From Flavihumibacter sp. UBA7668 (GTDB taxonomy: Bacteria > Bacteroidota > Bacteroidia > Chitinophagales > Chitinophagaceae), in the NCBI RefSeq assembly GCF_002483205.1, contig NZ_DLHM01000007.1, forward strand, positions 372,001 to 436,000: DNA of 64,000 bases. Direction: 5' to 3'. The first letter of the stretch is position 1; every line of letters begins with the position of its first letter. Shown here piece by piece: positions 26,951 to 34,034 of this stretch. The translations under genes were made by a program, and so were the position numbers. The notes beneath the pieces are model-generated. The model was given only the letters and a program-made list of their open reading frames with translations. It was not told the DNA's origin and did no database searches.

Positions 26951-28450
26951 ATGAAAAATCGTATATACATAGCAGTTGGAATGGCACTGTTAATCGCCAG
27001 TCCCTCCTGCACAAAATTTATTGATTACAGTCCGCGGGAAGATTATCAGATCACCGCCGATGATTATTTTAAAACAGCCGATGATTATCAGAAAATGCTG
27101 ATTGGCGTCTACTCGCCATTGCAATGGCTTTGGGCAGTTCCTGTTATTGGCGATGTTGCTTCTGACAACTCGGTATCCGGCGGCGAAAATGCTACCGATG
27201 TATTGGGCCTGCAGCAGATTGATGATTATACTACCATTTCCGTAAACAGTTATATGACGGAAGTATGGAAAACCTGTTTTGAAGGAATCAATCGCGCCAA
27301 TTATCTGGAAGAGAATAAAGACAAATTAGAGTTTGCCGGGAAAGATCAGGTCTATGCACAGGCCTATTTTCTCCGTGCGTATTATTATTTCGAGCTGGTT
27401 CGTTTTTTTGGTGATGTTCCGTTGTTTACCGAGCGTCGTTTAGGCGTTGGTGATAGTAAAACTTTGGGTCGCACTCCTAAAGCTGAGGTATATGCGCAAA
27501 TCGAAACGGATTTAAGAACAGCCATTGCTTCCCTTCCAACTACTGTAAATGAACCAGGCCGTGTAACAAAATATGCAGCACAGGCATTGCTGGGAAAAGT
27601 TTTGTTATACCAGGGAAATGATGCCAATCCGGGTAAGTTTGATGAAGCTGCCACTGTATTGGAAGAAGTGGTAAATGGGCCATTTAGCCTGGTAGCAAAT
27701 TTTGGAAATATCTTTCTTGCAAGTGGTGAAAATGGACCCGAATCTGTTTTCGAAATTCAATATAGCAATAACAACCCTTTTTATGACTGGAGCAATCCGG
27801 GAAGAGGGCAGGGGAATTTTGCGGTTCAGCACAATGGAATTCGGAACCTAACCGGTGGTAGTCCGTATGCACAGGGCTGGAGTGTAAATCTTCCAACACA
27901 GGATCTTGCCAACGCATTTGATGAAGAGGATACAAGAAAAGCAATTACAATTCTTGATATCGAAGCCTATAGCGCAGCTAATCCACAGTACAATATCACC
28001 TACCTGGTTGCTCCTTACAAGAATACCGGATTGTATAACCAAAAATACCACCCGCGTAAAGGAGAAACATCCGGACAGATAGAACTGAATTACATGAACA
28101 ATAATCGGGTAATTCGATTTGCTGATGTGTTATTGATGGCGGCAGAAGCCAACAATCGCAAGGCATCACCCAATACTGCCAAAGCGCAGGACTATCTGAA
28201 TCGTGTTCGCCAGCGTGCATTTGGTGATCAGGAGCATAATATAACTGCCACCGGTGCAGCACTTACTCAGGCAATCTGGGACGAACGCCGCCTTGAACTG
28301 GCCATGGAAGGCGATCGGTTTTTTGATTTGGTTCGAACTGGTCGGGCAGCCTCAGAAATCCAGGGATTTGTAACAGGCAAACATGAACTCTTCCCAATTC
28401 CACAGGAAGAAATTGATGTGTCTGAATTACCTCAAAATCCTGGTTATTAA
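26951..28450 (+). CDS. susD: SusD-like surface glycan-binding lipoprotein
   Basis: A 499-residue lipoprotein (MKNRIYIAVGMALLIASPSC; Cys20). It has the SusD TPR-type fold, with a motif near the start (YFKTADDYQKMLIGVY), AYFLRAYYYFELVRFFGDVP in the middle and the typical C-terminal IWDERRLELAMEGDRFFDL, ending with FPIPQEEIDV. SusD caps the SusC barrel and binds glycan at the cell surface. The gene lies between SusC and a PKD/binding lipoprotein in one operon. Confidence 0.95.
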   Translation: MKNRIYIAVGMALLIASPSCTKFIDYSPREDYQITADDYFKTADDYQKMLIGVYSPLQWLWAVPVIGDVASDNSVSGGENATDVLGLQQIDDYTTISVNSYMTEVWKTCFEGINRANYLEENKDKLEFAGKDQVYAQAYFLRAYYYFELVRFFGDVPLFTERRLGVGDSKTLGRTPKAEVYAQIETDLRTAIASLPTTVNEPGRVTKYAAQALLGKVLLYQGNDANPGKFDEAATVLEEVVNGPFSLVANFGNIFLASGENGPESVFEIQYSNNNPFYDWSNPGRGQGNFAVQHNGIRNLTGGSPYAQGWSVNLPTQDLANAFDEEDTRKAITILDIEAYSAANPQYNITYLVAPYKNTGLYNQKYHPRKGETSGQIELNYMNNNRVIRFADVLLMAAEANNRKASPNTAKAQDYLNRVRQRAFGDQEHNITATGAALTQAIWDERRLELAMEGDRFFDLVRTGRAASEIQGFVTGKHELFPIPQEEIDVSELPQNPGY

Positions 28451-28473
28451 TTGATCATCTGTAAAACTGAATC

Positions 28474-30555
28474 ATGAAACGAATACTAATATTTGGACTT
28501 TCCTTAGGACTGCTTTGGAGTGGTTGTAAGAAAGAAAGTTTCGACGATACGGAATTTGCCGAAAATGTATCGGCACCAGATAAACTAAGTGCGATGTTCG
28601 ACATCACACAGGATAATACCGGTAAGGTGACCATCTATCCCAATGGAGAAGGTATGGCCTATTACCTGGTTCATTTCGGAGATGGAACACAGCAACCACA
28701 GAAAGTAACACCCGGACAAAAAGTTGAACACACTTACTCAGAAGGGAATTATAGTGTGAGACTATTGGGCATTGGAGTAAATGGATTAACGACAGAAACT
28801 TCTCAGGCACTCACGGTGAGTTTTAAGGCGCCTGAAAATCTGGATTTTACGGCAGCCATTGATCCATCCAATCCTTTTCGCGTAAACGTTAGCGCCAGTG
28901 CCGATTTTGAAACGGTATTCCGTGTTTATTTTGGAGAAGACGACGAGGAAGAACCTGTATCACTCCTCGAAGGAAGTTCAGTTGGCCATTCTTATGCGCA
29001 AACCGGAACCTATACAATTCGGGTGGTAGCACTAAGTGGGGGTCAGGCAACAACAGAACTGACCAAAGAAATAACTATCGTGAATCCATTGCTTTTGCCA
29101 TTGGATTTTGAAAGTACCACACTTGATTACGCCTGGGGCAATTTTGGTGGTGGTGTAGCATCCGTAATTAATAACCCACAGGTAAATCCGGGCAATCCTT
29201 CTTCCAAAGTTGGACAGATGATCAAATATGCGCCTGAACCCTGGGGAGGAGCTGTGATCAGTCTTAGTCAGCCGATTGATTTTAGTGCGAATAAAATTTT
29301 CCGGATGAAAGTATTCTCTCCGCGTGCAGGAGCTACTGTATTGCTGAAAGTGGAGAATATATCAGATGGTGGAATTTTCTATGAGCTGCAACAGCCAATT
29401 ACAAAAGCAAATGAGTGGGAAGATCTCGTATTTGATTTCAGCGCCATCAATACAGGCAATACGTATCAGAAAGTAGTATTAATCTTTGATCTGGGAACCC
29501 CTGGTGATGGATCATCAAATTTCACCTTCCTTTTTGATGATATTCGTTTGGTTAATAGTTTGCCGCCAACCGATTCGCAAATATCTCTTCCTGTCACCTT
29601 TGATTCGGAGAATGTGGATTATACCATGACCAATTTCGGCGGTAATATTACCGAGGACGCCCTTGATCCCGCCAATGCAGGAAATAATGTGAAGAAAACC
29701 ACCAAACCCAATGGAGCCGAAGTTTGGGCTGGAACAACGATTGGTACGCCAAACGGTTTTGCACAAAAGATTCCATTTACAGCAGGTGCTACGAAAATGA
29801 GTGTGCGGGTATATTCACCGGCAGCCGGTATTCCGATACTGTTAAAAGTAGAAAATCACACTGCTGCGAATATTTCTGTTGAAACACTAAGCACCACTAC
29901 AGTTGCCAATGCATGGGAAACACTGGAATTTGATTTCACCAATCATTCGGACGGCACGCCAGCCTTGAATTTAAGCGCTGTCTATGACAAAGCATCCATC
30001 TTTTTTGATTTTGGAACTGGTGGAACCGGCAAAGTCTTTTATTGGGATGATGTACAGATGGCTGGATCTGGAGGTACGCCGGATGTATTGGGATTGCCAC
30101 TAAATTTTGAATCTGCGACACTGGATTATGCATTTGTAAATTTTGATGGCGGACAGGTAACCATTCTGGATAATCCGGTAAGCGGTACAGGTAATTCCAG
30201 TGCAAAAGTTGGACGTATGGTAAAAAATGCCGGACAGCCCTGGGGAGGTGCATTCCTTTCATTAGATGCACCAATTGATTTCTCTGTGAAAAAAACCTTC
30301 ACAATGAAAGTTTATTCTCCGCGCGTAGGTGCTAAAGTATTATTGAAAGTGGAAAACCAGACAGATGGAGGTATTGCATTTGAGCAGGAACTAACAACCA
30401 CTAAATCTGGAGAATGGGAAACCCTGAGTTTCAATTATTCTGCCATCAATACAGCCAATAGCTATCAGAAGATTGTGTTGATTTTTGATCTGGGTACTCC
30501 TGGTGACGGATCAGCGAATTTCACCTGGTATTTTGATGATATCACATTAAACTAA
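28474..30555 (+). CDS. Surface lipoprotein with two PKD-like domains and three carbohydrate-binding-like modules
   Basis: A 693-residue lipoprotein (MKRILIFGLSLGLLWSGC; Cys18). Two PKD-like domains (about 28-115 and 118-205) each have a YxVxFGDG/E-like and HxY signature (YYLVHFGDGTQQ, VEHTYSEGNY). Three beta-sandwich modules of about 155 residues follow (about 207-362, 371-530 and 540-693). Modules 1 and 3 are close copies, sharing phrases such as VLLKVEN, SAINT and VLIFDLGTPGDGS; module 2 is divergent. It occupies the SusE/SusF position of the locus and probably tethers glycan at the surface before GH16 cleavage. The binding role is inferred from position and fold. Confidence 0.82.
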   Translation: MKRILIFGLSLGLLWSGCKKESFDDTEFAENVSAPDKLSAMFDITQDNTGKVTIYPNGEGMAYYLVHFGDGTQQPQKVTPGQKVEHTYSEGNYSVRLLGIGVNGLTTETSQALTVSFKAPENLDFTAAIDPSNPFRVNVSASADFETVFRVYFGEDDEEEPVSLLEGSSVGHSYAQTGTYTIRVVALSGGQATTELTKEITIVNPLLLPLDFESTTLDYAWGNFGGGVASVINNPQVNPGNPSSKVGQMIKYAPEPWGGAVISLSQPIDFSANKIFRMKVFSPRAGATVLLKVENISDGGIFYELQQPITKANEWEDLVFDFSAINTGNTYQKVVLIFDLGTPGDGSSNFTFLFDDIRLVNSLPPTDSQISLPVTFDSENVDYTMTNFGGNITEDALDPANAGNNVKKTTKPNGAEVWAGTTIGTPNGFAQKIPFTAGATKMSVRVYSPAAGIPILLKVENHTAANISVETLSTTTVANAWETLEFDFTNHSDGTPALNLSAVYDKASIFFDFGTGGTGKVFYWDDVQMAGSGGTPDVLGLPLNFESATLDYAFVNFDGGQVTILDNPVSGTGNSSAKVGRMVKNAGQPWGGAFLSLDAPIDFSVKKTFTMKVYSPRVGAKVLLKVENQTDGGIAFEQELTTTKSGEWETLSFNYSAINTANSYQKIVLIFDLGTPGDGSANFTWYFDDITLN

Positions 30556-30560
30556 AGATC

Positions 30561-31469
30561 ATGACTATGCGAAAATATATGTATGGTGCTATAATCAGTA
30601 TTGCATTATCCGCTGGTTTGGCAGCCTGTCAGAAAACAGATTATTCTTTTGGAGAGATAAAAGCACCAACAGAATTGGAACTGGCCATTGCTGTTGAAGG
30701 TGCTGATGCAACCAATCCGGATGGGAATGGATCAGGTTTTGTACAAATTGATGCAACTGCCTCCAATGCCATTACCTACAAAATTGATTTTGGAGATGGT
30801 ACTACAAGGATGGTGCCTGGAGGCAAAGTCCGATACAAATACGGAACGCCCGGTACGCAGGAATATATCATCACGGTAAATGCAATTGGCACAGCCGGGG
30901 TGGTTTCAACCATCAGTAAAAAAGTAGCAGTGAATGTTATATTCGAAATTCCAGCTGATATCCTGAGTGCATTGACCGGAACCGGAAATAAAGTCTGGGT
31001 TACAGATAATATGGCACCCGGACATATTGGTGTTGGTCCGGTAGCAGAATTTTCACCCATCTGGTACCAGGCAGCGCCGGATGAAAAAGCATCTGTTGGT
31101 TGTTTCTATGATGATGAAATCACCTTTAGCAGAGATGCAAATAACCGGGTAAGCATGACAGTTGACAACAAAGGGGCCAGTTTCATTCAGGGTGCGTCCG
31201 TTGCATCCTACGGATTTAGCGGTCCGGAAGATTGTTATGCATTGGATATGTCAGGAGTAAAAGCACTTACTTTCAGCGATGCCACATCGGGTGCAGGAGA
31301 AGCTATATCAACTCAAATTCAGTTTACTGTTCCAGGAAATGGTGCAATCAATTTTGCAACGGGTGCAAATACGTATGAAATTTTATCGATTACAGAAAGC
31401 ACCATTCATCTGCGTAATATCGGAGTGGATGGAAATGCCTGGTATCAAAAATTAAAAGTAAAACCTTAA
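30561..31469 (+). CDS. PKD-domain surface lipoprotein
   Basis: A 302-residue lipoprotein. The signal is MTMRKYMYGAIISIALSAGL with lipobox AAC (Cys22); the ATG two codons downstream is an equally good start. A PKD-like domain follows (about 40-125: AITYKIDFGDGTTRMVPGGK, then VRYKYGTPGTQEYIITVNAI). The C-terminal beta-rich region of about 165 residues (GNKVWVTDNMAPGHIGVGP, and a C-terminal IHLRNIGVDGNAWYQKLKV) is found beside GH16 enzymes in Bacteroidota beta-glucan loci. It starts 5 bp after the preceding stop and ends 4 bp before the GH16 gene. It is probably a glycan-binding accessory protein. Confidence 0.8.
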   Translation: MTMRKYMYGAIISIALSAGLAACQKTDYSFGEIKAPTELELAIAVEGADATNPDGNGSGFVQIDATASNAITYKIDFGDGTTRMVPGGKVRYKYGTPGTQEYIITVNAIGTAGVVSTISKKVAVNVIFEIPADILSALTGTGNKVWVTDNMAPGHIGVGPVAEFSPIWYQAAPDEKASVGCFYDDEITFSRDANNRVSMTVDNKGASFIQGASVASYGFSGPEDCYALDMSGVKALTFSDATSGAGEAISTQIQFTVPGNGAINFATGANTYEILSITESTIHLRNIGVDGNAWYQKLKVKP

Positions 31470-31473
31470 CACG

Positions 31474-32520
31474 ATGCGAACCATTATGAATACACTATTA
31501 TTAGCAACCTATCTTTTGGTAGCAACCAGTTGCTCCAAAGATGACGAATCAACGCCAGCCAATGGGCTGCCAGCAAAGCTTACCATTTCTGCAGATATCA
31601 CAACGGATGGCAGCGGGCTGGTGAAATTCAAAGCCAGTGCACAGAATGCCAGTTCTTATTTTTTTGAATTCGGAAATGGAATAACACAAACGGATGAAGA
31701 TGGTGAATTGGAACATACTTATTCAACCTCAGGCAACAATTTGTATATAGTAACAGTGAAAGCCAGCAATGCTGCTGGTGATTTGACTAAGAGCACACAA
31801 ATCCGGGTAAATGTTGCATCCACTGAACCGGGACTAGTTTGGAGTGATGAATTCAATTCAAATGGGGCACCCGATCCCAGCAAGTGGGATTATAATATTG
31901 GCACTGGTGATAATGGCTGGGGTAATCAGGAATTACAGTACTATACCAATCGCGCTGAAAATGCGGTAGTTACGAACGGAGTGCTGCGAATAACAGCACA
32001 GAAAGAAAATTACAATGGAAGCGCCTATACCTCTGCACGTTTGCTGAGTAAAGGTAAGTTTACCATGAAATACGGACGCGTTGAAGTAAGTGCAAAGATG
32101 CCGGAAGGGGTGGGTACCTGGCCCGCTATTTGGATGCTGGGTGCCAATATTGACCAGGTTAATTGGCCTGCATGTGGTGAGATTGATATAATGGAACACC
32201 TGGGCCGTGATTTGAATAATATCTATGGTACTTTTCATTATCCGGGAAGATTTGGCGGCAATGCAGATGGAGGAACCCGTCGGATTGAAAATGCCACAAC
32301 TGAATTTCATAAATATAGTATGGAATGGCGGGCAGATAAGATCCAGCTCTTTGTGGATGACCAATTGATCCATACGCTTAACAATTCCCCGGCCGTGCCC
32401 TTTAATCACGAATTTTTCTTTATTCTGAATGTTGCGATGGGCGGTAATTTTCCTGGTCCGGTTGACCCGGCCTTCACCAGCGCTTCCATGGAAATTGATT
32501 ATATCCGTGTATACGAATGA
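31474..32520 (+). CDS. GH16 endo-beta-glucanase lipoprotein (laminarinase-type)
   Basis: A 348-residue lipoprotein (TYLLVATSC; Cys20) with a PKD-like domain (about 33-115) and a GH16 catalytic domain (about 120-348). The catalytic motif GEIDIMEHLG places the nucleophile at Glu236, the assisting Asp at 238 and the acid/base at Glu241. This is the EXDXXE form (with an extra residue) typical of laminarinase-like members. Upstream GTWPAIWMLG and downstream YSMEWRADKIQLFVDD are also family hallmarks. It should cut beta-1,3 or mixed-linkage glucan at the surface. It is the last gene of the locus; a phased repeat begins 5 bp after its stop. Confidence 0.93.
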   Translation: MRTIMNTLLLATYLLVATSCSKDDESTPANGLPAKLTISADITTDGSGLVKFKASAQNASSYFFEFGNGITQTDEDGELEHTYSTSGNNLYIVTVKASNAAGDLTKSTQIRVNVASTEPGLVWSDEFNSNGAPDPSKWDYNIGTGDNGWGNQELQYYTNRAENAVVTNGVLRITAQKENYNGSAYTSARLLSKGKFTMKYGRVEVSAKMPEGVGTWPAIWMLGANIDQVNWPACGEIDIMEHLGRDLNNIYGTFHYPGRFGGNADGGTRRIENATTEFHKYSMEWRADKIQLFVDDQLIHTLNNSPAVPFNHEFFFILNVAMGGNFPGPVDPAFTSASMEIDYIRVYE

Positions 32521-32524
32521 GAGA

Positions 32525-32599
32525 TTAAGTGTCAGACAGGTGTTAGAACACTGTTAGAGAGGTGTCAGATACGTATTCTAACACCTGTCTGACACCTAA
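32525..32599 (+). repeat. 11-bp-phased repeat, long form (copy 6)
   Basis: The 11-mers are TTAAGTGTCAG, ACAGGTGTTAG, AACACTGTTAG and AGAGGTGTCAG, then a palindromic centre (ATACGTATT), then the inverted 11-mers CTAACACCTGT and CTGACACCTAA. The outer units can pair. It starts 5 bp after the GH16 stop, so copies 5 and 6 enclose the entire polysaccharide locus with its regulator. Confidence 0.9.
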
Positions 32600-32693
32600 T
32601 TGACGATTATCAACGAAACAACTGACCTGCATCATTTATCAAGAAAATAAACTTGATGAAATTAGAGGTTGAATTTATTCACCCGCTAAAAAT

Positions 32694-32700
32694 AAGGAGG
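32694..32700 (+). promoter_or_regulatory. Strong Shine-Dalgarno site of the Hsp20 gene
   Basis: AAGGAGG lies 5 bp before the ATG at 32706. Such a complete site is rare in Bacteroidota and elsewhere in this window. It implies high translation of the heat-shock protein and fixes the start codon. Confidence 0.7.
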
Positions 32701-32705
32701 TTGTT

Positions 32706-33149
32706 ATGTCAAACAAACCTATGTTGCAGAAAGAAAGCTCGCCATCCATTTTTGAAGATTTATTCAAACCATGGAATGAATGGTTTGATAGTGGTCATAT
32801 ATGGAACCGAACCATGAAAGTACCCGCTGTAAACATTACAGATAATAAAGAAAACTATATGGTCTCATTAGCCATTCCCGGCATGGAGAAAAAAGATTTT
32901 AACATTGACATTGAAGGCAATATGTTAACAGTCAGCTGTGAAAAAGAAGAATCAAAAGAAGAAAAAGACAAGGCCTATTCCAGAAAGGAATATAATTACA
33001 GCAGTTTCAGCAGAAGTTTCAATTTACCGGAAGAAGTAATGCAAGAACAAATTAATGCTGTCTATGAAAATGGAATTCTGAACATCACCCTTCCGAAAAA
33101 AATGTTAGAAAAAAAATCAGGCAATGGTAAGCACATAGAAGTCAAATAG
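32706..33149 (+). CDS. Hsp20 family small heat-shock protein
   Basis: A 147-residue protein. A short N-terminal arm precedes an alpha-crystallin domain (about 38-130): VPAVNITDNKENYMVSLAIP, then FNIDIEGNMLTVSC and the closing ENGILNITLPKK with the conserved GIL element and LPK. It is an ATP-independent holdase that keeps unfolding proteins soluble under stress. The gene has its own leader with an unusually strong ribosome site. The next gene downstream is a small protein of unknown function, perhaps also stress-linked. Confidence 0.95.
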   Translation: MSNKPMLQKESSPSIFEDLFKPWNEWFDSGHIWNRTMKVPAVNITDNKENYMVSLAIPGMEKKDFNIDIEGNMLTVSCEKEESKEEKDKAYSRKEYNYSSFSRSFNLPEEVMQEQINAVYENGILNITLPKKMLEKKSGNGKHIEVK

Positions 33150-33240
33150 TTAGTGCACTTTAACATTTTTCTGAGCCCGCAGGCATAGTTATTGAAACAG
33201 TAAGGGTGAGAACAGCATTACTCACCAAAATGGAAATACT

Positions 33241-33501
33241 ATGGCAAAGAAAATAAAACAAAAAGCATTGAATTTTGAAGTTGTGGTTAATGGTCGTCCA
33301 ATTGAAGTAGTTGCCAAACCATATACAGCAGCAAATGATCTTCCCAGATTTCGGGTAAGTATAGATGGTAGCCCGGTTCAGATTTTTGGATTGGAACCAT
33401 CCATAAATAAAGTTGTTGTACTGGATAAAGGAGCAGCCCAACACCCGGCCAATGTTGAACATGTAATCGGAGAAACCCTGCTTCAGGCAATTGCAGCATA
33501 A
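33241..33501 (+). CDS. Small hypothetical protein
   Basis: An 86-residue soluble protein. It has two beta-hairpin-like stretches (LNFEVVVNGRPIEVVAKPYT and RFRVSIDGSPVQIFGL) and a C-terminal helix (VEHVIGETLLQAIAA). No family is recognised. The sequence looks like a small single-domain protein common in Chitinophagaceae stress regions. It lies 91 bp after Hsp20, with a short hairpin (GGTGAG at 33205 pairing with CTCACC at 33221) in the gap, and is followed by a strong terminator. Confidence 0.7.
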   Translation: MAKKIKQKALNFEVVVNGRPIEVVAKPYTAANDLPRFRVSIDGSPVQIFGLEPSINKVVVLDKGAAQHPANVEHVIGETLLQAIAA

Positions 33502-33540
33502 AAACGTACCCACGACGTTGTCGTTCAGATAGGTTGTGTA

Positions 33541-33573
33541 AAAAGCCGGTTGACAATCAACCGGCTTTTCTTT
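33541..33573. terminator. Bidirectional intrinsic terminator
   Basis: A 13-bp perfect stem (33541-33553 with 33557-33569, core AAAAGCCGGTTGA) has a 3-bp loop and A/T runs on both sides. It separates the convergent small-protein and thioredoxin genes. Confidence 0.9.
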
Positions 33574-33588
33574 TACCTCGCGAGTAAA

Positions 33589-33945
33589 TCAGACCAAATG
33601 ATCATTTATGATTTGTTTCAAGGTTGCTTTAGGCAAAGCACCTGGTTGCATCATCGGCTGGCTCCCAACCGGAATAAATAATAAAGTAGGGATACTCTGG
33701 ATCCCGAATGCAGCACTCAATTCCTGCTCGGCATCTGTATCAATTTTATAAATAACCAATTTCCCTTCATACTCTTTGGCAAGATCCTCCAGTATTGGCG
33801 CTACCATTTTACAGGGGCCACACCAATCTGCATAAAAATCAACAATAGCAGGTAATTCCCCTTTATACAACCATTCCGTCGCATTATCATAATTGAATAC
33901 TTCCTCCTTAAACTTCGCTGTTGTTAATTTTATCGTTGCCATCAA
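33589..33945 (-). CDS. Thioredoxin
   Basis: A 118-residue cytoplasmic protein with the active site DFYADWCGPCKMVAPILEDL, the conserved IDTDAEQELSAAFGIQSIPT with the cis-proline, and the C-terminal LPKATLKQIINDHL helix. There is no signal peptide, so it is a general disulfide reductase rather than a TlpA-type maturation factor. Two ATG codons are adjacent at the start; either is possible. Confidence 0.95.
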   Translation of the reverse strand: MMATIKLTTAKFKEEVFNYDNATEWLYKGELPAIVDFYADWCGPCKMVAPILEDLAKEYEGKLVIYKIDTDAEQELSAAFGIQSIPTLLFIPVGSQPMMQPGALPKATLKQIINDHLV

Positions 33946-33999
33946 ACTAAATTTTCAGCAAAATACCCATTCTTTCATGAAAACAACAGTGCCTTTTAT

Positions 34000-34030
34000 C
34001 ACCCGACCGGTGCCATCCGCCGCGGCGGAG
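34000..34030. repeat. GC-rich palindrome family, copy 1
   Basis: CACCCGACCGGTG (34000-34012) is followed by the palindrome TCCGCCGCGGCGGA (34016-34029). It begins 5 bp after the stop codon of the leftward SNF2 gene. The 12-mer ACCCGACCGGTG recurs at 39959 and 59009. Confidence 0.75.
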
Positions 34031-34034
34031 TAAC

